In this document: positions 1 through 11,952 of the stretch, piece by piece
How positions within the stretch are numbered: the stretch's first letter is position 1
How the letters are laid out: every line of letters begins with the position of its first letter
NCBI GenBank assembly: GCA_034670405.1
Contig: JAXDDX010000024.1
Coordinates: forward strand, 3,550,501 to 3,614,500
Length of the DNA: 64,000 nt
Direction of reading: 5' to 3'
Source: Hoplostethus atlanticus
Taxonomy: Eukaryota > Chordata > Actinopteri > Trachichthyiformes > Trachichthyidae
Notes under the pieces: model-generated
Databases searched by the model: none
Told to the model about the DNA's origin: nothing
The model's input: only the letters and a program-made list of their open reading frames with translations
Program-made: the position numbers and the translations under genes

Positions 1-1079
1 TTCTGGGGAGCAGCAATTCTATTACCTGTAGAGAGAAATACCTGCCTAAAAGGTATCAGTTAGAAAGTCACATTTTATATTGTGATTTACCCTAACTATC
101 TTTTTAGACACATCCACTAATTTTTCTGAACACTGTCCTTCACCTTCTCCCCTTCATTCTTCCTACTTCCTACTATTCTTGTTACTTCCTTGTTCCTTCC
201 ATACTTCCATTCTTTCTTTCCTTTAACCTGATTCACACAGTATTATACGATCGCTAAGGGCCCAAGGCTCTGGCCCTCTAAATGGAAGTGGATAGGCCAA
301 CCATATCAGATACTATTTCCCACAAAATGACAGACAGTGAAACCACTCCAGCTTCTTTCCCATCTCTTTCTCTCTCTCTGTTTCTTGACTCCAAGTATCG
401 ATGATGTCACAAAGACTGAATGAGACACAAGGAAGTACATGCAACAAAACAAGTTTATTTATGAATGCAGATGACGATCTTATTGTCTCTGAGGTGGTCT
501 AAAAGGACCTCACTCTATGGACAGCCCAGCCCAGACACACAAACCACATCCTCCCAACAGGAATCCAAACAATGAAACTATGCAGCTCACTGCCAACAAC
601 CGCTCAGATTAATGTTAGTGTGTGTGGCCATATTTGTTTTGTTCCATTAAACAGTCGATAATTAGATGATACAAAGATCTTGGCTATTCCGACCACACAA
701 CGTAAACAGCCAGTTTTACCTTTCCCTGCAATGCAAACATAGTAATGACACACACATGCAAGGATACACATATGCACACATGTATACAGACATGGAGAGA
801 TATCTTGAGGGACTGTAAAGTCACTCCAACATCACACACACGCACGCACACACACACACCACCTGCTTGATGAGGCACTAATGTTCTTTAAAAGGCTTAA
901 CAACAGGGATTAGCGTCCACTCATTTTCACGTTTGTGGGTGAGGAGTCAAACGTTAGTGGGTCACAGTCACAGACCTGGACCGCCTGCCACTACTGACAC
1001 AGATTAAGCAGGGCTTCAGAAAAAGCATTATATCATGCCAGAAAGAAAGGACTGGAAAGCTGATTGATTGCTTTTCAGT
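1..1079. other. Non-coding stretch, nothing recognised
   Basis: No splice-flanked exon or recognisable protein similarity was seen on either strand. The only structure is a short CA/CG microsatellite near 833-859 and general A+T-rich sequence. It could be intronic sequence of the minus-strand gene suggested by the exon-like segments at 6 and 12 kb. Confidence 0.4.
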
Positions 1080-1330
1080 TTTATTTTATTTTATTTATCC
1101 TTTATTTAACCAGGGTAATCACATTGAGATTTCCATCTCTTTTTCAAGTGGGCCCTGGCCAAGAAGGCAGCATACAAATAATTTCACATATAGAACATTA
1201 AAAACAAACGCAAATAAAAACAAGACACTAAGAGTACACAGTAAAAAAATAGAGCAAGTGTCTTCAAAATTTAAATAGAAAAAGACAGAATTAAAAACAT
1301 GAGCACTCCATGGCAAGCAGGTGTCCAATT
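1080..1330 (-). repeat. Probable retroposon 3' end (dispersed teleost repeat)
   Basis: Read on the minus strand, the segment ends with CTTGGCCAGGG, then TTGAAAAAGAGAT, then AACCAGG-type sequence (complement CCTGGTTAAATAAAGG) and a tail of ATAAA units. This layout, a conserved 3' block followed by an A-rich tandem tail, is typical of a non-LTR retroposon end, and the same block is familiar as a dispersed repeat in fish. The family cannot be named from sequence alone. Its 5' limit is uncertain and the internal part is A-rich without a usable reading frame. Confidence 0.4.
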
Positions 1331-2440
1331 TGTTCTTTAAAAAGGTTGATTCTAAAGTTAAGGATCTAAAAATAGCTCATTCAGTTACATCTGCTGTTTT
1401 GCCCTGTTGTCTTATTAGACATAATCAGTAGAAGAGGAGTGACAGAGATCAAGCAAAGCACTAAATAGGAGATGAGAGACAAGTGCTTATAATATCATGG
1501 AAGAAGCTGAGGGGTGAGAGGGTTCAGTGGAGGGTTAGAGTGGGCAATGTAGAAGTAGAAGGTTAAGATTGACAATTGATCTGGCCTAGCATGTCCTTCA
1601 TGAAACAACAACCTCTCTACAAAGAAATTAGATTGGAGGCTATGAACAGGGATGTGACCATGACCACAAAAACATAAAAACAGGAAAAAAGCAGGAAAAC
1701 GTAATCTTCCATTATAAATGAATGGGAGTGTCCAAAAAAATGAAATCCACAAAATAAACCCACAAACAAAAAGTGAAAGAAATTACATACCTGACAAATT
1801 CTCCTATTCTCCCCCAGCTGATCATTAATTTCCTCCCTGGCTTTTTCCATATGGGGCAGTAAACCATCACAATAAACATGGTATCTATACAGTACTCTTA
1901 GCTATAGCAGATCCAACAAAAACATAACTGGACCCATTGTTTGGAGTATCTGGTTCCTCATTCCTGTGGTAATATGCTGTTTTATATAAAGTCTGGATCA
2001 TCGTCTTCTTCTGGCTTCGGCAAGTTTCGATTTTACCATAAATTTGGCTTTCCACCTGCAGTAGATGTGATAATAACCAGGTATCGGGGTGAAACTGTAC
2101 AGACAAATTTACTCTGTGGCAACAGAGAAGCGATATGCAAATACTGTATGTCCCTATCGCAGAAAAGCAAACACTAGTTCAGACCGAAGGCAGAGGAGAG
2201 TGGAAGAAGACAGGCAGAGGAAGTGCAGTGGAGAACCTTGGCTTAAAGGCAGATTAGTATAATAGAGAGATGAAAATATGCACCAAAATAAGGTAAATAT
2301 CAACAAGAAGAATTAATGTATTGAACGTTGGGTAGAATTAACCATACACTCTGAGAGAAAGACGGTGACAGAGAAAGCATAAGGATTGTGATGTATAGAG
2401 AAAAAACAGATGAGAGGAAAAAATCTGAACGTTCTGACAC
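1331..2440. other. Non-coding stretch, nothing recognised
   Basis: Short reading frames on both strands have no recognisable domains and no convincing splice context. I see no RNA gene or ordered repeat here. Confidence 0.35.
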
Positions 2441-2929
2441 CTACTGTACAACCAGTGGCAGCAGCGTGAAAATTTGTAGTATCTTTCCACCTCCTCCAGA
2501 GAGATCCGTATATAGCCCCCATTTTCCTCTATTGGCCTGCAAACACACCTCCAAAGCTCCCTCCATCTCTTCTTCTTTGCCCTCCACATTCTCCCCATCC
2601 ATCACACCACGTCTCTCTGCCTCGGTCTCTCCATCCTTCACCGACCTTGATTCAGCCTCCCACTCATCTTCCTCCTGTATTTGACTCCCTCCATCTCCCC
2701 CTCGTCCTATCGTTCCCTCTATTTGTTCGTCACTAGACAGGGCATCTATGTGTCCTGTAACCGCTGGCCAGTCCACCTCCTCTTCCTCTGTTTGTTCATC
2801 TGAGTCTGCACTCACCTGTCCTGCTAGACTCAGGTCTGAGTCCCCCTCCATGCAAAACCCAGAGTCTAACTCAACCTCCACATCCTCCTCCATTTGGAAG
2901 CCTGAATCAGCCATCTCCTCTCCTCGCAT
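2441..2929 (-). CDS. Hypothetical acidic protein or 5' exon (162 codons)
   Basis: This is an open frame of 162 codons that starts at an ATG six codons after an in-frame TAA, so the ATG is a credible start. The product is strongly acidic (runs such as QTEEEEVDW and IQEEDEWEAES) and contains two similar short units, SADSDEQTE and LSSDEQIEG, about 25 residues apart. The composition is GAN/GNN-rich in the manner of coding sequence. No domain, signal peptide or membrane segment is visible. A consensus donor (CAG then GTGAGT) lies inside the frame after residue 38 (ending SLAGQ), so the real coding exon may stop there. It lies on the same strand as, and downstream of, two exon-like segments at 6 and 12 kb and could belong to the same gene. 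An independent gene or chance frame cannot be excluded. Confidence 0.35.
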   Translation of the reverse strand: MRGEEMADSGFQMEEDVEVELDSGFCMEGDSDLSLAGQVSADSDEQTEEEEVDWPAVTGHIDALSSDEQIEGTIGRGGDGGSQIQEEDEWEAESRSVKDGETEAERRGVMDGENVEGKEEEMEGALEVCLQANRGKWGLYTDLSGGGGKILQIFTLLPLVVQ

Positions 2930-5518
2930 CCTGCTGTCCCAGTCTCTTTATTGTATACTCCTCTCCATGCGCACATCTCCTTCACTCCTCAAGACTTGTT
3001 CCATGCAGCTCTGTCCAGGTATCATTGTAACTATTTCTCAATCATTCTGACTCTACCTTTCCCCTCCCTCAACGATCACTCTCTCACTCTCTTTGAGACT
3101 GCAGGTGCACTACCGCCTGCATGATGTCACGCAGTGACTATGAGGTTCTTCCTCATGCAACCTCAGGTTACCTTTCCCTGTAGACAAAAGCTACAGTGTC
3201 GCGCTCCACCCCACCCTCCCTGCCTATCCAACTACTCTTATCCTTCCCATGAAAGGACAATTACCTGACCCCTCCCAGTTCAGTAGCACTTCCTCCAATC
3301 CTGCTAATGTCTGACTGAGCCTAGAGGTGGCAATTCAGGTATTGTATTCAGGCAACTGCATGTCCTACGTGCACACACAACTAAAGTAAGTAACTAAAGT
3401 AAGTAACTTGCCACTATGCTACTGTATGCTATGCTATGGTGTGCCACAGTGATTAGGTAGGAGTTGAAGCTCCCAGTCCTTTGCCCGGTGCTCATTTACA
3501 GAGGGCAACAGAGCCTGGTCTCCTGGTCTGCCTTATCTCAGGAGATCTGGACCAACAGCACAAAGCCTCCATTCTGACCAGGCCATTCAAACACTGCATC
3601 CCCATTTAACCATTCATGGACTGCATCCATTCAAAGCCTCCATTCTTGTTTACACCACTCAAAAGACCCCATTCTTGCAAACTTACTCAAAGACTTAATT
3701 CTAATGAGACCTCTCAAAGAAAGACACTGTTCCTTAGTAGAACATGGCTATTTGGAGTCCATTTCAACGGGTCTGCTAAAAGACATCTTTCAGTCGAAAC
3801 TTGCTCATGGACACCATTCTGTCCCATTCTGTTCAAATCAGCCTTTATCTGCTCATACTCAGTGGTAGTAAAACATTTGGGCAAGACATGCTGATAGCGT
3901 TAGTGAGTGTGTGTACATGTCTGCATGCAGGTGTTTGCGCATGGGTTTGAAAGCTTGCATGTGTGTGTGTGTGTGTGGGTGGGGTTGGGGAGTGGGGGGC
4001 TGGGTTTAAAACATGTTTATTCTACGACCAAGGGGCATGCATGAGGTTATCAGTGCCATAAACCCATTGGCTCAAGGAACTCCAGAGTGAGTGAGAGAGA
4101 GTCAGAGAAAGGAGCAGACCACTGATTAACCCTCAGTCTGGTCTGGAGAAGAGAGTTTGACCAAAGGATACAGTCTAAAGGCAGGCATTATGACTTCCTA
4201 GCAAACAGTGATTCGTAGTGTTTCCCCATCAAGCCGAGTGGGGATCAATGAAACATAATACTGAGACTGAAAGAAAGCAACTACTGTATCAGCTATGGTC
4301 AGGCTCTAAGGTCCCTTTGCCATTTGAACTGGTTGTTATTTCTGCTACTGCCAGGCTTCTACAGAGAGAAAGAGAGCACGGGGTGCAGACAAATGAGTCA
4401 ATAGATGCAGGCACAGCATTCGTCAGCAAAACAGGCTTACTTTGCTCACATCTTGACAGACAGACGGACAGGTTGACAAGCGGAACGACTCAAATGTGTA
4501 CAATTATTGAAACAAGTTGATTTGCTCTGAAATCATCTTCTTTTTTTCACTTGTTTAAACAAAAAAAGATTTGACTAGTCAATACTAGATTAAATGACTT
4601 GATGGCTATGTTTGCATGATGTTTGCATGATTAGCCTATACAAATGCAAGCACACAAATAATTAAAAATAATCTAGTACAGGACTGATGCTAGGTAGCTT
4701 CAGTCTGTCAAGCTGTCAGCAGCAGCAGGCTGATTCTTCTCTTGTATGAATTCACCTCATGGCTAATGCCTTGAACAGAGCTGGGAAGAGAGAAGATTCC
4801 CTGAGCAGAAACCATACAGCCTTCACACTCCCTGACAGAGGAACAGACATGCGCAAAATGCACGTGTGCAGCGATTGCCTGGAAATACGCTGTGACATTT
4901 ACCCTGGGGCCAGAACAAGGTTAAATATCTTCAGCGACCTCGGTGAGGGAAGAGGCCGGCACACATAAAGAACAGCCATGTCATGTAACACGGCTAACAG
5001 GCATTCAAAGCACACGTAAGGTTATCCTCGTGCATTCTGTGAAAACTATGTAGGAAAATGGCTTCGCAGGCGTACACACGCACACACAATTTTAAAGATA
5101 CAAGACTCACGTGGCTTAAGTGGCACCATGGGCATCCCTGCCCCACTATCCCGTCTAGCAGAGCTCCTCCTGGCCTTCCTCAGCATGTTGTTGTCCCCTG
5201 TGTGCTAGTCAGACCTTGGAAGCCCTTGTTTAACTAGTGGCTAAATCAAAGTGCCAATGCTTTGGCTAAAAGTTGGCACCAAGTTGAAAAGTTAACAGCT
5301 TCTATCAGCAGTTTCCATTCCTCATTCCTCTGTGCCAGCTTCCCTGTTAGTACAGTATGTTGTAGATTCTGTATTTGCTGAATATGCTATTACCGCTGGA
5401 AAAGTATTGGTGCAGCTGTTGAGATCCGTATGTTGGAGACTGACTGCTCTAAACTGAAGCGACTACCATTTAAGCTGCCCAGTTTGTGCATCTTCATCAG
5501 TGCCTGTTGCATCTGAGC

Positions 5519-5522
<4 letters not shown>
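2930..5522. other. Non-coding stretch with a G-rich tract
   Basis: No exon recognised. A (TG)n run at about 3960-3978 is followed by several G-runs up to about 4003 (GGGTGGGG, TTGGGG, GTGGGGGG), a possible plus-strand G-quadruplex. The rest shows only short frames without domains. Confidence 0.4.

Positions 5523-5564
<42 letters not shown>
5523..5564. repeat. (CA)n microsatellite
   Basis: An uninterrupted CA run of about 42 bp. Long Val/Cys or His/Thr frames across this and the next two runs are translations of the repeat, not genes. Confidence 0.95.
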
Positions 5565-5566
<2 letters not shown>

Positions 5567-5680
5567 TTCCACACACATGCACGCAGACCCACAAACAGCC
5601 CAGTGGGGAGCAGGGGAAGCCCACAGGAAACCCTTGTGTGTGATGCTCTGGGCACACTGCCCTAAAAAATTCCAGCCAGG

Positions 5681-5752
<72 letters not shown>
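5681..5752. repeat. (CA)n microsatellite, imperfect
   Basis: About 72 bp of CA units with single interruptions (CG, AT). Confidence 0.95.
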
Positions 5753-5753
<1 letters not shown>

Positions 5754-5833
5754 CACATAGACAAGCATACAATCACATGAATATTGGAAAATTGCAAACA
5801 AACATCATCTGCATTTACTTGTGCAGAAATAAA

Positions 5834-5849
5834 TGCACACACACACACG

Positions 5850-5894
<45 letters not shown>

Positions 5895-5906
5895 ACGCAC
5901 ACGCAC

Positions 5907-5950
<44 letters not shown>

Positions 5951-5973
5951 GCACACACATGCACGCACACACA
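5834..5973. repeat. Compound (CA)n/(CACG)n microsatellite
   Basis: About 140 bp of alternating purine-pyrimidine sequence with CA and CACG/GC units, ending 44 bp before the donor side of the exon-like segment at 6017-6173. Such alternation can adopt Z-DNA. Confidence 0.95.
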
Positions 5974-6016
5974 AAGCAAATATCTGAGAGTGTCTCTCTT
6001 CCTCTCTCTGTCTTAC

Positions 6017-6173
6017 CATCCGAGTCTCTCCAGGAGTTCTTGCGGCTGGCAGGGCTGAAAGGGAAAGGGGAGGTCAGCCCAGAGAGGTCCAGGTTCTGGA
6101 TCACCTGACTGAGCCGGTTCATGATCCGGTACGGTGTTTCACCACCATCCCGCAGAAACTCATGCAGAGACAT
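6017..6173 (-). CDS. Candidate first coding exon of a downstream gene (52 codons, phase 1 end)
   Basis: On the minus strand an ATG opens 52 codons (beginning [11 protein letters not shown], containing [19 protein letters not shown], ending SWRDSDG). It is cut in phase 1 by the donor G|GTAAGA. An in-frame TGA lies seven codons before the ATG, so the ATG is a real start rather than a continuation. The composition looks coding: an amphipathic helix-like stretch, then a Ser/Pro-rich segment with a possible basic phospho-site (SRKNSW). I do not recognise the product. It lies on the same strand as ATP11A and downstream of it. In many vertebrates MCF2L (a Rho-GEF) follows ATP11A on the same strand and uses alternative 5' exons, so MCF2L is the leading but unproven candidate. 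Confidence 0.5.
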
Positions 6174-6975
6174 AAGAGCTGGCTGCTGGTCTCACACACT
6201 CAGACAAACTCTGTCATCCAGAAAGACCCCACGGTGGACCTGCAACGCTCCGTTACACACTCTAATAGACTCCAATGTGCAGCACCCAGTTAGAAGTACC
6301 AACTACTGGCGTGAGAGAGGATTCTTCTTTGTAGCAACGTGCCAAGTCACTCAGGATCACGCCAGCAGACTCACACATGCTGTGAGGAGTGGTCTGCATA
6401 TATACGATGAGCCCAGTGTCCGGTGCAGATCCACCTCAGAGACATGAGGAAACAGGAGTGCAGTACCGTCCCAAGCAAATAGAACCAAACAGAACTGAGT
6501 CACTGTCTGCACACCCGCAGCAACAACACTGCGGGTGAGACGGGCCCAGCTCTGCACAAACACACACACACACACATACTCACACTCTCAACCACACAGA
6601 CCTCATCGCAACTGCACTGTCGAAAGCTCAGAGCAAGTGATAGGGGGAGTGGAGGGCAGGAGGGAGAGGAGGAGTAGCAAGAGGGGGCAGCCGTTGAAGT
6701 ACAAATCCCCTTCTGCTGCTCGGGCTAATTATACTGGCCACTCCTGAACTAATCTGCCTTTTCTTTGCCTCTTCCTATCTCTCTGCATGCTTACCTTCCT
6801 TAGCAGGGCGCAACAAGGAACAAACAAAAACATTTTGAGAATCACATAGAAGAAAGAAACACTTCAAAACATTCAACACTAGGAGTTTGTGGTAGGGGGT
6901 ATGAGATTGTTCAATATGTAGCCAGTAACTGGGGGGGATGAGCAAATATAGAGAATGGGAATACTGGCATCCTGT

Positions 6976-6977
<2 letters not shown>
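6174..6977. other. Non-coding stretch, possible 5' leader
   Basis: The sequence next to 6173 would be the 5' leader or promoter of the exon-like segment at 6017-6173 on the minus strand. It is not CpG-rich. A short CA run occurs near 6558-6575. Confidence 0.3.

Positions 6978-7035
<58 letters not shown>
6978..7035. repeat. (TG)n microsatellite
   Basis: About 58 bp of uninterrupted TG. Confidence 0.95.
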
Positions 7036-7037
<2 letters not shown>

Positions 7038-7192
7038 TTAAAGCTGGCAAGCAAAAGGCTCCCGCTTGTATGGTACAGGCTTTGAATAGAGATGAGAAAG
7101 GAGCTGCACTCTCCCACATACTGATGAGGGGACTGCAGAGGAAGAGAAACAGTACATCAGCTTCCCACTCAGCGACTTTCCACCCTCTACTG

Positions 7193-7193
<1 letters not shown>

Positions 7194-7232
<39 letters not shown>
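7194..7232. repeat. (CT)n microsatellite
   Basis: About 39 bp of uninterrupted CT. Confidence 0.95.
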
Positions 7233-7237
<5 letters not shown>

Positions 7238-9846
7238 GCATCACTCGTTAATCTTCAGTCACCTCCTCAATGCCAACTCATCTATAGCTCTTCATCATCC
7301 GTTGCTCCCACACTCACTTCACACACAGACATATATACACCTCTGCACACAAACGCATACGCCTCCCTTACTCCCACCTTCCCATAAGTTAAAATGACTC
7401 CCAGGCGCCTCACTCAAATTTATGACAGAAGCTGCTGAAAACCAGACAGTCTCTCCTACAGGGACCTGTACAGGACTGCCAAGAACAACTTCACTAAACC
7501 ACAGAAAGACATATTATTAATTTTGTTAACATTTTGCAACTGCATAGTTCCACTGTTTCTATTGAGGATGACGACAAGCAAAGTGACAGCCTAGCGCAGC
7601 TCGTCTCTAGAAATACAGGAGCAGAGGTCAACTCTCTGGAGATAGCTGTGCCAGGAAAGTCAGATCATAAACTCTACAGTAGGAGATTTATATATTGGTA
7701 TGAAATGGCTCTTCTGTGGAAATATAACAAAACGGAATGGAATTCAACTATACTATATGTATATATATATATACTTTACCATTTAAATGTAACTAAGTGA
7801 AATGTATATTCTACATGAAAGTAGCACTGAGCAGCCAAGAAGCCTTCTGGCTACATGTGGCACTCTGACTGCTGGATCCATCTGGCTATACACCCACTCT
7901 GCCTATAGGGGTGGGGCACCAGACCAGGCCAGCTCACCTGTTCAGGATGAATGTCCTCCCTACGCCTCGGGTAACAAAGGGAGGTCGAATAGCAACACTG
8001 AACTCCTGAGCTGGGCTGCCTGAAGGCTTGATGAAGTTAACCTCAGGCAGTTTCATAAACCTCCGCTCCTCCCCGGCTTGGCAGCAACAGCAGACCTTAA
8101 CTCAGCAGTCTGCCTCCATGCTGTTACACCCACACCCACCACACAAGGCTTGAATACACGTACATACCCAGCACACATGAATATACCAAACACCTCCTTT
8201 CACCACACATAATATGTCACTATTATTGCACCATAAATAAAACACCCCCCTGAGCATCATGGCCTAACTACTGCAGACATTCCCGCTGAAAATGCCTAGT
8301 CCTGTGAATCCCCTTCTAGATGTGTCACTTTGAATCAACTGGAAGTAGGTCAACTTGCCTGGTTAGAGAATCGAGGAGAGTGTGATCACAGCCAAACAGC
8401 TCTGCCCACTCCCTGCTGAAGGAATCACTTCACTGCTGATGGATGGATGGATGGATGGATGCATGGATGGATGGATAGACAGATGGATCATTACATGTCC
8501 CTCATTCAACCTCTAAGAGCATCTCTGGCCAAAAAGAAAGGAGAACACTGTTTGCTGCAGGGTGCAGCATTCTGGAGGTCATACAAAGGACTATACATAC
8601 TCTTCATTTAGAGGATATTACACAGCCATGTTTTATAGCACAGCACAGACAATCAGACAGTTTTCCTGCCTTTTATCAAATGACGCTCTGAGGAAGTGAG
8701 TAGTTCCCCAGATGAAACAATCTTAAATCCTTTTTACCCTCCGTTTGCTTTGTCGCTTTGTTGCTTTCTCTCTCCTGCTGGCTGTGATCGGGGTTCAAGG
8801 CAGCTTTCTGCCTCTCCTCTGAGTGAATGTCTTCTCTGATCCTTATTCACCAGCACATTGATGTGGATATACTTCTGCTAATGTGTAATATGATTTGATC
8901 CAATGTATGTAAGTGTTTTCTTTGAATAACCTTTTTTCATCATTATCACAATCGTCATCAAAATACAGAAAGAATGAACTATTTGAGCATAGTCTGTTTC
9001 TTTCTTATGCAGCTCCTCATTCATCTTCGGCTCTGTAGCTTGTGCAATCTCATTCCTCTAGCTTGTGCATAGTCATGTGACCACCACCACCCCCATCCAC
9101 CCACCACCACCATACTTTAATCATCTCTGGTGTTGAGGAGGATGTGACTAGAGCCGTCATAGACAGCTGTATTATTTGCTGCAGCAGGAGTACATCTTGC
9201 CGGTACCTCTGGAGAAGCCTAGAAAGTCAGGTAGAGGTCAAACGAATGAAGGGCATTCATACTAACGGTATATAAGGCTCATTTCATACAGGTCCTAGAA
9301 ATACAAAAAACAAAAATGATATGTGGAAAACAATAATACAATATGACTCTGATTGTCTCTAAATGAGCAGCTGTATGAGTTTCTGTAAACAAGGTCAGCA
9401 TCACTGACCTGCACTGAAACAATATTAAGACAACAGAGTACGTATGTATGTCGGAAATAAAGACGACATAAAATGATTTGCGCACTGTGCAAGTCTGTGT
9501 ATATGTGTGTATGTGTGTGCATACAAGCTTGTGTGAGTGCCACTGTGCAGGCAGTAAGTGGATAAAGAGATATCTCTATAAATGGATGAAGAAGGCTGGT
9601 GCAGCAAAAATCTGAAATCATATCAGTGGGATTAGATTAATATAGGATTAAAAAAAAAACTGGCCATCTATTAGTGGTGATAAATCATCCGTAGCAATGT
9701 CAGGACATCACGTCATAGTAAGGCCAGGGGTTTTATCGCACCATATGGTCAGACCACATAGAAAGGGTCTAATTTAGCCATTCAATGACAACTAAAGGAA
9801 TGTGTACTGCAATGTGACTGTATAAAGTCATCAAATATGATCAAAT
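7233..9846. other. Non-coding stretch, nothing recognised
   Basis: No exon, RNA gene or identifiable transposon seen. There is a short TA-rich run near 7757-7773 and a tetranucleotide run listed separately. Confidence 0.4.
8439..8489. repeat. (ATGG)n tetranucleotide repeat
   Basis: Tandem GATGGATG units with one GCATGG interruption, decaying to GATAGACAG at the end. Confidence 0.9.
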
Positions 9847-9859
9847 ATGAAAGACCACA

Positions 9860-11055
9860 CAACATCTCTTGGTTCTGTCATCCATTCACACGACTTTTCC
9901 TACTACTGCTATGCAGATGACACCCAGCTGATCCTGTCATTTCCCCCCTCTGACACACAAGTGGAGGCACGCATTGCTGCATGTCTGGCAGACATCTCGG
10001 AGTGGATGTCGATGCACCACCTGAAGCTCAACCTGGACAAAACTGAGCTGGTGTTCCTCCCAGGGAAGGGCTGTCCGCACCGAGACCTGGCCATCACCAT
10101 TGATAATGCTGTGGTGACGTCAACTCGGACTGCGAGGAATCTGGGTGTGACCCTGGACGACCAACTGTCGTTCTCGGCAAACATCGCATCAGTGACACGC
10201 TCCTGCAGATTCCTCCTCTACAACATCAGGAGGATTCGCCCCTTCCTCACTGACAAGGCAGCGCAGGTGCTCATCCAGGCTCTTGTCATCTCCCGCCTGG
10301 ACTACTGCAACTCCCTCCTTGCTGGTGCCCCGGCATCTGCCATCAGACCTCTGGAGCTTGTTCAGAAAGCTGCAGCTCGTCTGGTGTTCAACCGCCCCAA
10401 GTTCTCCCATACAACTACCCTTCTCCGTTCTCTACACTGGCTCCCTGTAGCAGCTCGCATCCAGTTCAAGACCCTGGTGCTAGCCTATAGGGCAGTGAAA
10501 GGAACAGCTCCTTCTTACCTCCAGGCTATGGTCAAGCCTTACACCCCCGCCCGACCACTTCGCTCTGCTGCCTCGAGGCGACTGGTTGCCCCGTCGCTCA
10601 GAGGGCCCTGCGGCCGATCTACACGGTCACGGCTCTTCTCTGTTCTGGCCCCACAGTGGTGGAATGAACTCCCCACTGATGTCAGGACAGCAGAGTCGCT
10701 GCCCATCTTTCGCCGCAGGCTGAAAACCTACCTCTTCAGGAAACACTACCTTGACCCTTCCCCTTAGCCATGCCTATTTGTCGTCAATTATGTGTCTGAG
10801 CTCTTGTTTATTGGCTCTTGTTCATTTGATTCTCTTATTTGTCTCATTTGTTTAAGATATAGTAGGTTGCTAACTTATTGCACTCTTACCTTAACACTAG
10901 TTATGCTCTTAGTTGCTTGTTTAGGAAGGAAATGCACTTACGATTTCTGGTGACTAGTAGTTTTCTTGCCTACCTATGTTGAATGCACTTATTGTAAGTC
11001 GCTTTGGATAAAAGCGTCTGCTAAATGACTGTAATGTAATGTAATGTAATGTAAG
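9860..11055 (+). mobile_element. L2-type LINE, 5'-truncated, with (TGTAA)n tail
   Basis: An open frame ending at 10767 encodes the C-terminal part of a non-LTR reverse transcriptase. It has the catalytic YADDTQL motif at about 9909, then KLNLDKTEL, LDYCNSLLAG, LHWLPVAARIQFKTL and PQWWNELP, followed by a stop. The 3' UTR ends with TAAGTCGCTTTGGATAAAAG and GCGTCTGCTAAATG, the conserved L2-family tail, then four or five TGTAA units. That microsatellite tail is typical of L2/CR1-type insertion. The endonuclease and most of the RT fingers and palm are missing, so this is a 5'-truncated copy. The remaining frame of about 300 codons has no stop, suggesting a fairly recent insertion. It lies between the two exon-like segments at 6 and 12 kb, in the opposite orientation to them. 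Confidence 0.9.
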
Positions 11056-11520
11056 ACCAGTTCAGACAACTGCAATGTAAATGAACACACACAATGCAAC
11101 ATATCAGACTTTGCACAGACTTGCCAACGCAATCTAGGAAGAGATGTCACTTACTGAGGAGGTAAGTCCATGTTAGGTAAGCAGTCCAGCGTTACAGGAG
11201 GGTGGACCATAATATCTAGGTCACTCTGTCTCCCCTTTCTGCCCTCAGCACCTCATCCGATCAAACATCCACAAATATTGTAACTGATTAAGGTGGAGTA
11301 GTGAATAAAATAGGGCAGTGGGGTATCACAATACAAATCATCCTGTCTACGCCCTGTGTGGCATACTTTCAGGGTATCATTATATTTATGCAATCAGTCC
11401 ACATAGGCAATGTATGATATAATAACTGTATCCCATGACTGTGTTACATGTACAATTTAAGGATAGGATGATCACTCTCACTAGCAGAACAAGCTCGGAA
11501 TACTACAGCTTCACAACGAC
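11056..11520. other. Non-coding stretch, nothing recognised
   Basis: Sequence between the LINE tail and the C-rich tract, with no coding or repeat signal seen. Confidence 0.3.
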
Positions 11521-11570
11521 ACCCCTACCCCACCCCTACCCCATCCCTACCCCACCCCACCCCACCCTTC
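11521..11570 (-). repeat. C-rich (CCCCTA/CCCCA)n tract, G-quadruplex on minus strand
   Basis: Nine or more runs of three to four C on the plus strand, separated by TA, A or AT. The minus strand reads as GGGGTGGGG and TAGGGGTGGGG units. The spacing (one- to two-base loops) is ideal for a stable G-quadruplex, and the units resemble degenerate telomere repeats. It lies about 400 bp downstream of the exon-like segment at 11953-12031 and would be G-rich in that transcript. Confidence 0.8.
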
Positions 11571-11952
11571 CACGCACAGGATCAAATAATATGGGTCAAT
11601 ATTACATTTCCACATGCAAGCATATACACACAGATTTTGACACAAAAACAGTCAGCCAAACACCGAGCTCGAGGGGGAAACAGTATGCACAGCAGCACCA
11701 TTAAAACTGGTATTGTGGTTTCCTTCAGAAATAATGCTGAGTAACTCATCCCCGTCGGCCAGTATTTTTGTTCACACTACATAGCACTGTTTTGTTTTGC
11801 CTTTCATAATGTAAGCTAGGCTAGACTTCCCATGTTTTTCTGTGTGTGGCTGCATTCTGATTGGTATTAGTTTTTGTGTGTATAATCCTGTGCTATTGAG
11901 AATACAATGACCGTAGCCTATACTTTATGTTGAGTGTGCTGTTTGCACCCAC

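Noticed and set aside
2388-3050. Ser/Pro-rich plus-strand frames opposite the acidic frame
   Set aside because: Mirror translations of the acidic minus-strand frame; Ser/Pro runs are the expected complement of Glu/Gly codons.
5390-6173. Long Cys/Val-rich and His/Thr-rich frames on both strands
   Set aside because: Translations of CA/TG microsatellites. Only the 6017-6173 part, which has non-repeat coding character and a donor, is kept.
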